From Clarkia xantiana subsp. parviflora (Eukaryota; Streptophyta; Magnoliopsida; Myrtales; Onagraceae), in assembly GCA_036873135.1 (NCBI GenBank), contig JAPTYO010000020.1:8373203-8437202 (forward strand): a stretch of DNA of 64,000 bases, read 5' to 3'. The translations under genes and the position numbers were made by a program. The notes under the pieces were generated by a model, which saw nothing but the letters and a program-made list of their open reading frames with translations, was not told where the DNA came from and searched no databases. Each line of letters starts with the position of its first letter. The stretch's first letter is position 1. Positions 11,888 through 20,989 of the stretch are shown here, piece after piece.

Positions 11888-12370
11888 TCGGACCCTAAGA
11901 ACTTTTAGGCCTTCCGTCGTCCTATGACGCTTTTAAATCGAACCTTAATAACCTAAGGATTTTTGGACGTCCAAAGACGCTTTTTAATCGGACCTTAAAA
12001 ACTTAAGGATTTTCGGACGTCCAATGACGCTTTTTAATCGGTCCTTAAAAACTTAAGGATTTTCGGACGTCCAAAGACGCTTTTTAATCGGACCTTAAAA
12101 ACTTAAGGATTTTCGGACGTCCAAAGACGCTTTTTAATCGGACCTTAAAAACTTAAGGATTTTCGGACGTCCAAAGACGCTTTTTAATCGGACCTTAAAA
12201 ACTTAAGGATTTTCGGACGTCCAAAGACGCTTTTTTAATCGGACCTTAAAAACTTAAGGATTTTCGGACGTCCAAAGACGCTTTTTAATCGGACCTTAAA
12301 AACTTAAGGATTTTCGGACGTCCAAAGACGCTTTTTAATCGGACCTTAAAAACTTAAGGATTTTCGGAAC
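11888..12370. repeat. 50-bp tandem repeat array in element A
   Basis: About eight near-perfect copies of a 50-bp unit (consensus phrases 'aacttaaggattttcggac' and 'gtccaaagacgcttttta'), preceded by one or two degenerate copies from 11888. One copy has an extra T (12231-12237 run). The array lies between the 3' ends of the antisense gene and gag-pol, where the two transcription units converge. Tandem repeats at this position are known from Tat/Ogre elements and can seed satellite DNA. Confidence 0.92.
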
Positions 12371-12475
12371 ACTTTGATCAGGAGTAACCTCTTTATTGAT
12401 TGATGTCTTTAACATGGCATGCACCACTCAGGGCGACTTAATTACATCGTTGCGCCGCTACGGACGACTTATTTG

Positions 12476-15400
12476 TCAAACATGACATTTCTTTAGATGT
12501 TCACCACTAAAGGTGTTTCGTAATACTCTACCGTCGAGGTCTTCTAGCTTGTAAGCATTTGAGGCTGGCATGCCCACGATCTTGTAAGGCCCTTCCCATT
12601 TCGGAGACAGCTTGTTGATCCGATCTTGGAGAGTGAACTCGTTCCGTCGTAGGACCAGCTCCCCCGAATAGAACTGTCGCGACCTGACCTTCCGGTTATA
12701 GTACCTGGCCGTCGCCAGACGCATCCGAGCTTGCGTTATGTCGGCCTCTAGCCGTTTTTCCTCTAACAAGGATAACTCCAGGCGCCTGGTTTCGTCGTTC
12801 GTCAGAGGCCCTATCTTGGCTTTTCCTGGACTCGTCGAAGGCTCATAGCTTCTGGTTCGATGGGACGCCACAGCGATTTCCACAGGAGCGACTGCCTCCG
12901 TCCCATAAACAAGTGCAAACGGGGTTTCGCCTGTTGATCGTTTGGGTGTCGTTCGGACCGCCCACAACACGTTCTCCAGCTCGTCTAGCCACTTTCCGTC
13001 CAAAGCGTAGACCCTCTTCTTCAAGCCCTCCATCACGATTTTGTTGGCGGCCTCTACCTGCCCATTGGTCTGGGCGTGACGAACGGATGCTGTTCGATGC
13101 TCAATATTGAACTCGTCTAGGAATCTCTCCAACTGGGCCCCATTAAACGGAGGGCCGTTGTCGCTGATGATCACCTTCGGCACCCCATATCTTGACAAGA
13201 TTCGGGTCTGGAGGAACTTAATGATATGTCCCGCTGTTGTCTTGGCTAAGGGCTTAGCCTCGATCCACTTCGAGAAGTAATCAATCGCAACCAGCAGATG
13301 TGTGCACTGGCTCTTTGCTTTCGGAAGGGGTCCCACCAGGTCAATGCCCCACTGTGCGAAGGGCCAAGCACTCCCAATGGGCGTCAGATCAGCGGCGGGG
13401 GCTGTGATGTTCGAGGCGTATCTCTGACACGCGTCACAGGATCGAACAAGCGCTGTTGCCTCCTTATTCATCGTAGGCCAATAGTATCCCAAGTTCAGCG
13501 CCTTTCTCAGGATGGATCGGGCGCCTTCGTGACAGGCTGCGACTCCTTCATGCAGTTCTCTTAGAATTCGGGTCGTGTCAGGTTCTGCTACGCATTTCAG
13601 GAAAGGTGTCGAGAGTAAACCCTTCTTGTACAACTGGTTATCCACCATCGCGTAGTTAATTGACATTCGTCGCAGTCGTTCTGCTGCCATTTTGTCTTCA
13701 GGCAGTGCCCCCGTAGTTAGGTACTCAATTATCGGGGTCATCCACGTGGGCTCTTCTTCTGACCCTGTCCCGATAGTGCATACTTCCGATGGATCGGTCG
13801 TTGACAGAATCACCCTTTCCAAGAAGTGTACCCTCCGAGTCTCTTCCAAAGGTGCCCCCAAGGCAAATTTGCTCAAGGCATCGGCCTCCACATTCTTTTC
13901 TCTTGGGATTGCCTCTATATCAAAGCTTTTGAAGCTCTCCTTTAATGTTCGAGCCTCCTGAAGATATTTCTTCATGATTGGATTCTTTGCCCCATACTCT
14001 CCCCGAATCTGGTTTACAATCAGGCTTGCATCACACTTCACCCTCAGATGTTCGATTCCAGTGCCCCTAGCGATCTTCAACCCTGTTATAAGAGCTTCAT
14101 ACTCTGCCTCGTTATTGGTGGCTTTAAATGTCAGGGCCAATGCATATCGGAGCGGCTCCGCCCCACCTGGTGGAATCAATACGAACCCTGCACCCGATCC
14201 GTCTGAGCTTGAGGAGCCATCTGTGTACAACTCCCAGGTGTTCTTCTTATTTGGCTGTTCCAACTGTCTTTCCATCGGGACCTCGTCAGTCTTCCCGGTG
14301 GTTGCCCCCTCTACTGTTTTCGTTGCTTCAGGATCGGGAATAGTAGATTCAACTATAAAGTCGGCCAATGCCTGCCCTTTGATAGCTGTTCTTGGAGCGA
14401 AATGAATTCGAAACTCGCTAAGTTCCACGGCCCACTTTACTAGTCTCCCCGACGCGTCGGGTCGGTTCAAGAAGTGTTTCAATGGCTGATCAGTCAACAC
14501 CGTAATTTCATGCGCATGGAAGTAGGGCCGTAACTTTCGAGCAGTAATAATCAACGCAAAGAGATACTTCTCAATCGGAGGATAATTCATTTCACTCTTG
14601 GCAAACGCCTTGCTTACATAATAGACAGGAATCTGATTGCCTTTGACAGCTTTAACTAGAACAGAGCTTATTGCAAATGCAGAAATGGCCAAATAAAGAT
14701 AGAGTGGCTCGCCTGGAGTTGGCTTCGCCAGTGGCGGGAGGTCGCGGAGGTGTTGTTTGAGCGTTTGGAACGCCTTCTCACATTCAGTAGTCCATTCGAA
14801 CTGTCGGTTGGCCCTTAACACCTTGAAAAATGGCATCGATCGGTCACTGGCCTTGGATAAGAAGCGATTCATGGAAGCCAGTCGACCGTTCAACACTTGC
14901 ACCTCCCTATGGTTGGTCGGGGATTGCATCTCTTCTATCGCCCTCAGTTTCTCGGGATTCACCTCGATCCCCCTCTGGCTCACCATGAAGCCTAAGAACT
15001 TCCCAGAATGGACTCCGAAAGCGCATTTGGCTGGATTCAGACGGACCTGGTGGAGCTTCATCCTCTCGAAGGCCATAGCCAAATTACCGACATGATCCGA
15101 TGCTCGTCGAGATTTCACCAACATGTCATCTACATAAGCCTCCATAGTGTCTCCGATCATATCCCCGAATAATTTGTTCACCATTCTCTGATAGGTCGCC
15201 CCCGCATTTACCAGGCCAAAAGGCATGACATCGTACTGGAAGACCTCGCTGTCAGCGTAGAAGGCGGTGTGTTGGGCATCCTTCTCCGCCATCTTTATCT
15301 GGTTATAACCAGAATAAGCATCCATAAAGCTCAGCAACTCATGCCCCGATGTAGCATCCACCAGTTGATCGATCCGCGGGAGCGGATAACAGTCCTTCGG

Positions 15401-18037
15401 ACAGGCCTTGTTTAGGTCGCGGAAGTCGACACACATCCTCCACTTCCCGTTGCTCTTCCTTACCAGCACTGGGTTGGCAACCCACGTCTGAAATCGGATC
15501 TCCCTAATGAATCCGGCGTCGAGCAGCCTGCCCACCTCTTGCTGAATGGCAATCCTCTTATCTGCCCCCATCGGACGTCTCTTCTGCGCTATCGGCTTGA
15601 TTACAGGGTCAATATTCAGTTCGTGCTCGATCACGTCTCGGCTGATTCCTGGCATATCACTCGGGGACCAGGCAAACAGCTCCTTAAATTCTTGCAAGAG
15701 CGCAATCAACTCCTGGGCCCTTTCGTCGGACAGGGCAGATCCGATTTTTACCTTCCTCTCGGGCCCATCTATCTCGACTTCCTTTAGGTCCTCCATGGGG
15801 GCGGGACGCCCAAACTCCTCTCGAGGGTCAGTGTCTGTCTGGAGCACTGACATGGCCTCCTTCCTTGATCTCCTGGTGGCGTTGACATAGCATCGTCTCG
15901 ACGCCACCTGGTCGCCTTTCACCTCGCCTACCCCATTCTCAGTCGGGAACTTCAGTTTTTGGTGGACGGTTGAGGCTACCGCCATTAGAGGGTTGATGGT
16001 GGTTCTTCCAATGATTGCATTGTACGTTCCTGTGGATTCGACCACCACGAACTCCACATCTCGCTTCTCCATTTTCCAGCCACTGCCGAACCACACGGGC
16101 AGTGTGATAACCCCTAACGGATAAGAGGTTGTGCCACAAAATCCTACCATCGGGAAGTTAACCTCCCGCAAATCTTTCTTCTTCTTTCCCATCTGCTCCA
16201 GGGCGTCGGAGAAGAGGATGTCGGAGGAGCTCCCTCCATCAATGAGGATTCTCTTTACCTCGAACCCTCCTACATCCAGCGTTACTACTAGGGCATCTTC
16301 GTGGGGGGCCTCCACTCCCTCCAGATCCTTCGCCGAGAAGGTGATCTCCATCTCTTCCTTCGGAGTCCACGACCGCGATCTTTTTCCCAAAACCACCGCG
16401 ACTGGCACTTGGTTGGCATAACGCTCCCGAGAGGCCGACGTGTCACCTCCCGCAGCGAACCCTCCATGGATCACGTTAATAACCCTCTTCTGTCGGGACC
16501 CTGAGGGACCTTCCGGAGGCTCTGTGGCAGAAGACCTCCTTTTTCTTGGGGACCTCGATCGAGACTTGGACCTTGACCGGGAGCGAGAACGGGGCTTGCA
16601 GCGTGAGTCTCCCACGAACTCCTTTAGCTTTCCCCTCTGGATAAGCTTCTCTATTTCCTTCTTCAACTCCCGACACTGGTCGGTGTCGTGTCCGGGGGCC
16701 CGATGGAATCGGCAGTATCGGTCGGTGCGAGAGCCCAACTTTTCTCCTTCTTTCTTCTTGGGGAAACGAGCCAGGCCTTGTTTCTCCATTACCGCCAGGA
16801 CTTCTTTTAAGGGTCTGTTGAGAGGAGTAAACTCCTCCTTCTGACCATCCCTCCGGTTCGGACGCCTATCCTCCCTCCGATCAGAGCGTCCACGACTTCG
16901 GCTGCCTTCGGAGCTATCCTTTTTGTGTCGGTTATCCGATGATTTGAAGAATTGCTTTCCTTCACGCCCCTTAGGAGGAGCCAGCTCTCCGGCAGCGATT
17001 TTCGATTCTTGGACGTCGATTTGCTGCTTTACCCTCGCCTGGAGCGCCTCCATGTTCCAGACGCTTTTGGCCGCGACGCTGTGGAGTAAGTCGGAGCCAT
17101 AGGGAGGGCTGAGGTTATTTATGAAGATACGAATGGCCTCGCCCTCCGATATCTCCTCGTCTAGCTCGGTCATGTTAGCCGTGTAACGCTGGTAGTACTG
17201 AGCTAACGACTCGTCAGGCTTCTGGACCACCTCGTGTAGGGTCCTAACACTCTTCAGTAATCGTCGACGCCCCTGGTACTGAGCGATGAATCGCTGGTGC
17301 ATGTCCTTCCAACAGGTTATACATCCAGTGGGCAGACTGTAGAACCATGTCATCGCCTTTTCTCCCAAAGTACTCGGGAACAATGCACAGATAACGTCTT
17401 CGTCCGGGGTCCTGCCCATGCAAGCTGTCAGGTGCTTCTGCACGTGGCGGACCGGGTCCGCAACTCCGTCGTATTCATCTATCTTTGGGATACCCAAGCC
17501 TGGCGGGGCCAGGGTGTGGATCAACCTGGGAACGAAAGGATGGGTTTCCTGACTTCCCAACTCTGACATCATGGGTTTCTGATCTCCCATACAAATACCC
17601 ACAATCTTCACTACCTGGTCGGGGGTGAGGGGACCATTCAATGGGATTGTTCTTTGTTGCACGGGCCCTGGTCCATCGACCACGAAGTTCTCCACCGGTG
17701 CTGGGTTAGGGGGAACGGGCTGTTCCCTCCTCGGAGGGGGCGGTGGCAGGTTGTCAGCCGCCTCCCCTCTAGGAGCATCTCGCCGCGGGGGGAGTGGTGG
17801 CAGGTCGGTTTGCCTTCTAGCAGCTTCTCTTCGATCCAGGAGGGCCTCCATGGCCTCCATGAATAGGGGCATGGCCTCTGCCACTACCCTGGCCAGTTCC
17901 GGATTCGGGGGAGGTGCTTCGTTCCGGCGAGTGCTGTCACCTTCATCTCTCAGATCCTGATGCTGGGCAGCATCCTCCGGGTGGGTGCTGGTGGCCGGCA
18001 CCTGCTTGCCTGAACGTTGTGGTCTGTTGCCAGCCAT
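12476..18037 (-). CDS. Gag-Pro-Pol polyprotein of element A
   Basis: A single 1853-codon frame. Gag occupies about residues 1-560: a retrotransposon gag core (TWFYSLP near 240), a Cys/His motif (YCRFHRAPGHDTDQC), then an Arg-Ser dipeptide tract near 480-500. The protease has DGGSSSDIL near 600, the variant of the aspartic site usual in this lineage. Reverse transcriptase follows with YVDD near 967, then RNase H near 1160 and a second, archaeal-type RNase H (YTDGSSSSDGSG near 1274). Integrase has an HHCC zinc finger near 1500-1530 and a D,D,E core (WGIDLVGP near 1567, SDNGPP near 1626, NGQVEAANK near 1660). It makes the virus-like particle proteins and the enzymes for reverse transcription and integration. 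The start is the first ATG after the primer binding site. Confidence 0.95.
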   Translation of the reverse strand: MAGNRPQRSGKQVPATSTHPEDAAQHQDLRDEGDSTRRNEAPPPNPELARVVAEAMPLFMEAMEALLDRREAARRQTDLPPLPPRRDAPRGEAADNLPPPPPRREQPVPPNPAPVENFVVDGPGPVQQRTIPLNGPLTPDQVVKIVGICMGDQKPMMSELGSQETHPFVPRLIHTLAPPGLGIPKIDEYDGVADPVRHVQKHLTACMGRTPDEDVICALFPSTLGEKAMTWFYSLPTGCITCWKDMHQRFIAQYQGRRRLLKSVRTLHEVVQKPDESLAQYYQRYTANMTELDEEISEGEAIRIFINNLSPPYGSDLLHSVAAKSVWNMEALQARVKQQIDVQESKIAAGELAPPKGREGKQFFKSSDNRHKKDSSEGSRSRGRSDRREDRRPNRRDGQKEEFTPLNRPLKEVLAVMEKQGLARFPKKKEGEKLGSRTDRYCRFHRAPGHDTDQCRELKKEIEKLIQRGKLKEFVGDSRCKPRSRSRSRSKSRSRSPRKRRSSATEPPEGPSGSRQKRVINVIHGGFAAGGDTSASRERYANQVPVAVVLGKRSRSWTPKEEMEITFSAKDLEGVEAPHEDALVVTLDVGGFEVKRILIDGGSSSDILFSDALEQMGKKKKDLREVNFPMVGFCGTTSYPLGVITLPVWFGSGWKMEKRDVEFVVVESTGTYNAIIGRTTINPLMAVASTVHQKLKFPTENGVGEVKGDQVASRRCYVNATRRSRKEAMSVLQTDTDPREEFGRPAPMEDLKEVEIDGPERKVKIGSALSDERAQELIALLQEFKELFAWSPSDMPGISRDVIEHELNIDPVIKPIAQKRRPMGADKRIAIQQEVGRLLDAGFIREIRFQTWVANPVLVRKSNGKWRMCVDFRDLNKACPKDCYPLPRIDQLVDATSGHELLSFMDAYSGYNQIKMAEKDAQHTAFYADSEVFQYDVMPFGLVNAGATYQRMVNKLFGDMIGDTMEAYVDDMLVKSRRASDHVGNLAMAFERMKLHQVRLNPAKCAFGVHSGKFLGFMVSQRGIEVNPEKLRAIEEMQSPTNHREVQVLNGRLASMNRFLSKASDRSMPFFKVLRANRQFEWTTECEKAFQTLKQHLRDLPPLAKPTPGEPLYLYLAISAFAISSVLVKAVKGNQIPVYYVSKAFAKSEMNYPPIEKYLFALIITARKLRPYFHAHEITVLTDQPLKHFLNRPDASGRLVKWAVELSEFRIHFAPRTAIKGQALADFIVESTIPDPEATKTVEGATTGKTDEVPMERQLEQPNKKNTWELYTDGSSSSDGSGAGFVLIPPGGAEPLRYALALTFKATNNEAEYEALITGLKIARGTGIEHLRVKCDASLIVNQIRGEYGAKNPIMKKYLQEARTLKESFKSFDIEAIPREKNVEADALSKFALGAPLEETRRVHFLERVILSTTDPSEVCTIGTGSEEEPTWMTPIIEYLTTGALPEDKMAAERLRRMSINYAMVDNQLYKKGLLSTPFLKCVAEPDTTRILRELHEGVAACHEGARSILRKALNLGYYWPTMNKEATALVRSCDACQRYASNITAPAADLTPIGSAWPFAQWGIDLVGPLPKAKSQCTHLLVAIDYFSKWIEAKPLAKTTAGHIIKFLQTRILSRYGVPKVIISDNGPPFNGAQLERFLDEFNIEHRTASVRHAQTNGQVEAANKIVMEGLKKRVYALDGKWLDELENVLWAVRTTPKRSTGETPFALVYGTEAVAPVEIAVASHRTRSYEPSTSPGKAKIGPLTNDETRRLELSLLEEKRLEADITQARMRLATARYYNRKVRSRQFYSGELVLRRNEFTLQDRINKLSPKWEGPYKIVGMPASNAYKLEDLDGRVLRNTFSGEHLKKCHV

Positions 18038-18087
18038 GATATGGAATCAGAGGAAAGCAAACTTACTTTTGACTTTTTGTTGCGTTT

Positions 18088-18104
18088 CCCACAGACGGCG
18101 CCAA
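18088..18104 (-). promoter_or_regulatory. Element A primer binding site
   Basis: Directly inside the 5' LTR the minus strand reads TTGGCGCCGTCTGTGGG. A TGGCGCC start is the 3'-CCA complement of a tRNA and is shared with elements B and D. The exact tRNA (Asp- or Arg-type) was not determined. Confidence 0.8.
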
Positions 18105-18742
18105 TGTTGGATCACGGCGGAACTCCGGTTACGGTGACGGATTCCTTAGCTCCTCGCAATCCTGCAGAAGGGGATAGAGGGCAGTGGCCCAGAATCCCTC
18201 TCCGATGCTTAACGTAAGTATGGTGGCCAACAGCGCAAGTAAGCAATAAATGTGTGTGTAAAACATAACCCTAATCTGGGATAACTTCCCTCCTTTTATA
18301 GAGGAAAAGTTACCCCAGTTACCTGGTTAGGCCGTTGGATCGTGATCCGTTATCCCACATATTTCGCCGTGTATCTGGCCATGTATCTCGTGCGGTTATT
18401 CGCATCCCCCAAATCTCGCCCATTATGCCACTACTGTGATCGTGGCGAGATTTCCGGGATTGTGCTTTTACTGGCGAGCCTCGATCGTTATTGGAGGCTC
18501 CCAAGTTAAGTCGTTTAAGGATTCGGTCTCGGGGAGTGGCTTCAACTCCCATATCGGGGCCGACTACGTCCAGGTCCGATATTTTCAGTGCCCTCCCCTA
18601 TCGGGGCCATACTTGCTCGGGGCCTTTCGATGTCGGAGCCTCCTTCTGTCGGAGCCCTTAGCCCTCCAGCTCCTAGCCCAACGGGCCTAAATGCCGTTTG
18701 TCAATCGTTAAGGGGCCTAACGGCCTCCGCCGGAGCCCATCA
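18105..18742 (-). repeat. Element A, 5' LTR (right)
   Basis: 638 bp, same ends as the left LTR. In coding sense it should hold the promoter for gag-pol. The segment around 18291-18310 on the plus strand ('tccttttatagaggaa') gives a TATA-like motif on the minus strand (CTATAAAAGG). Confidence 0.92.
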
Positions 18743-18747
18743 GTGTG

Positions 18748-19200
18748 GAGACTAAGTATGGGAGGTGTGTATACTCTCTCCTCTATATAGGGTGTGGGTA
18801 AGGCTTTACCTCTCCTTATTTTTTCTAACTCCTTTGTATGAGTTGACAACATGCATACACACCTACACACCCTTACATACGTACATACACTGTGTTTACA
18901 CACATATATACACGACATATATTTACTGTCACGATCTCGTTAAATACATACTTATATGTATATCATCACATATTTATTTCTATATTTATATCATTGATTG
19001 CATAATCATCACGTGTCATACGTTTACTTATACACATGCGTGCACCATGGTCGCATACACGTCAGCGTTTACGTCCATGATTATGTACGCACACAAATAT
19101 TACCTCGAATATATATGTTATACATGTATACTCGCTGCACTAACCATGTTAGCAGTTATGATCCCATTCGTTGAACTAAGGATGGAAAACACGATATTGA
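18748..19200. other. Target segment right of element A, no gene seen
   Basis: It continues the sequence interrupted at 7786. A 'ctctatatagg' motif lies near 18780, and the rest is rich in 'tacatacac' type repeats. The open frame here has no recognisable protein features. Confidence 0.45.
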
Positions 19201-19229
19201 GGCCCACGCACCGGCAAACAGTAAGTCTA

Positions 19230-19890
19230 TTATGAGGTAACTCCCGAACATAAATCAGACGTTTATCCTATCGAAAAATAGAGTCAAGCAAGGGTCACGC
19301 CATTACTTGACTCGGAGGAAAATGATGAATATACGTCTGATTCGGGTTCGTTTTACATTCGGGTCTCGTCAACACACAAAACCCACCAACGGTTTACAAA
19401 CGCCTATAACGGGTTAAAACGGTCCGAACGCACGACACACGCATACTCAGACCGTTTCCCATCCGGATTGTCCACGCAATCCGAAGGTTCGGGATGTCAC
19501 TTCGGGACACGCGTATCCCCTTATACTTACACTACACGCGAGCCTTTTCTTTGCTAATTTTACTCAAATTCACGCCCGGTTCACAATTTCTTCCAAACCG
19601 GGGTCAGACCGCTTAAAACCGAGTTTGAGTCCAAGGTGCCCTATATATAGGAACCTTGGTCACCCATTTCATAACTTATCTTGGCAAGAGAGCTCTGAGT
19701 TCTCACTAGCTTTATATCTCTAAGATTTCTCATTTTAGCATCAGAGAGGGCTCATCGCACATCACCCCCACTCGTGGTGTCGATATTGCCCCGTGTGCAG
19801 GTCTCAGGAGGAGCACGCGTACAGCGACCCGACAAACATTTCTACCTACCTCACAAGGACCCGACGCCCCAAGTGGTTCAGGTCCAAACA
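19230..19890 (+). repeat. Probable decayed LTR of an LTR retrotransposon
   Basis: The composition is much more GC-rich than the flanks. A TATA box (CCTATATATAGGAACC, about 19640) is followed by a U5-like stretch with 'agagggctcatcgcacatca' near 19745 and 'ctcgtggtg' near 19773, an arrangement common in plant LTRs. No second copy, target duplication or coding region is present in the window, so the boundaries are approximate. Confidence 0.4.
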
Positions 19891-20149
19891 ATTTGTTTAT
19901 TATATAACTTGTTAAAATTTGTTTTATCTTTTAATATCGGATTTTCAGCAATTTTCTTTTTAGTTTTTTTAAGAAAAAAAGTGACTTTCAATTTTTGGCA
20001 AAATTAAAGGTTTTTTTTTTGCCAAAATAAAATGTTAATAGGTAGGTCTTTTGGCAAAATAAAAGGTTGATATGTCTTTTGGTACAACATAGTTGATCAC
20101 TTTTGATTTCTGGTACAACATAGTTGACCACTTTTGACTTTTGGTGCAA

Positions 20150-20805
20150 TATATTTTTTATATGCTTTTGGTGCAATACGTTTGCAACTTGTATAGTTTT
20201 AGTGCATCTGTTAGTTGGGCGTAAATGTTGACCGTTAAATAGTCATGTGACAAGTCCAAAGTTTTTATTTATTCAGTTTAGTCCTCAAATTTATTATCAT
20301 GACTTTTTATTTTTATAATTTAATCCCTGAATATTTTCAACCTCACCCTAGGTCTATATTGAGCTAGCCATGAACAGACCCATGACTAGATCTGACCCTG
20401 ACTACGGTCTCTGGATCTGGGCAACCCTAGCTATGGTACGACCCAGCCATGAGTCGGACCATGACTAAGTCAATTTAGCCTTATGACCCAATTGACCTAG
20501 GGCTAAATTGACCTAGTCATGGTCTGACCCATGGCTGGGTCAGACCAGGCTAGGGTCGCCTAGGTCTGGTGACAATGACTGTGTCAATTTAAATCTAGGA
20601 TGCGGTTGAATATTTAGAAACTAAATAGTAATAAAAAATTAGGCAGTATATTTAAGTACTAAATTGAATAAAAAAAATTGGGGCTAGTCATATGCAAATT
20701 ACATGACTATTTAACAGTTAACATTTACAGTATAACCGACGGATACACCTAAAGTGTAAAGTTGCAAAAGTAACAACAACAAAAAAAAATGTTACACCAA
20801 AAAGT
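20150..20805. repeat. Large inverted-repeat (foldback) element upstream of DEG1
   Basis: The left arm around 20205-20345 (for example 'gttaaatagtcatgt' at 20236) is repeated inverted around 20590-20745 ('acatgactatttaac' at 20700). The centre (20350-20570) is itself full of short palindromes built on 'gacctag' and 'catggctgggtcag'. Outside the arms, degenerate 'ttttggtacaacatag' / 'ttttggtgcaata' motifs recur. No ORF. A related sequence lies at 24775-25070 on the other side of DEG1. Confidence 0.65.
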
Positions 20806-20989
20806 AAAAAATAAGTATGTTACATTAAATAACTTATTAACTCAAATAAAATAAAAATTGGCATTGGAAATTTGGAAAAACGAAAGGAGGTTGTACTAGA
20901 GAAGTATGTAGAGACTGTATTGGAAAAAACAAGCACCATCACATAAACTTGGAGAAGCCACTGCGACTGTGTGGCTGTTGAGAGTTGAA
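20806..20989 (+). promoter_or_regulatory. DEG1 upstream region
   Basis: About 180 bp separate the inverted-repeat element from the ATG. No clear TATA box is visible. The promoter must lie here or within the adjacent repeat, so the element may contribute to DEG1 control; this is inference. Confidence 0.35.

Larger units (their letters stand above)
7787..18742 (-). mobile_element. Complete Ty3/gypsy retrotransposon, Tat type (element A)
   Basis: A 10,956-bp element bounded by 638-bp LTRs (7787-8424 and 18105-18742), both TG...CA, with the 5-bp target duplication GTGTG. Coding orientation is minus, so the 5' LTR is on the right. In coding order it holds a primer binding site, an uninterrupted gag-pro-pol, a noncoding tandem array, an antisense gene, a polypurine tract (rc of 8425-8436) and the 3' LTR. 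The archaeal-type second RNase H after the normal one and the additional antisense ORF place it in the Tat lineage. By eye the LTRs do not differ, and gag-pol has no stop, so this is a very recent, possibly still competent, copy. Confidence 0.93.

Noticed and set aside
11888..12370. Regular 50-bp repeats considered as a CRISPR array
   Set aside because: There are no unique spacers between repeats, the context is a plant retrotransposon, and no cas genes exist.
13974..14405. Plus-strand open frames of 80-140 codons across the gag-pol region of element A, and similar ones in B and D (for example 34181-35095 and 52987-53838)
   Set aside because: They lie exactly opposite the conserved reverse transcriptase and RNase H frames and reflect its codon bias. 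No protein motif is visible in them.
16540..16600. RS-rich stretch considered as a separate SR splicing factor gene
   Set aside because: It is in frame inside Gag, between the Cys/His motif and the protease.
18765..19235. 156-codon plus-strand ORF rich in Tyr, Ile and Thr
   Set aside because: It is built from 'tacatacac' repeats and has no recognisable domain or gene structure.
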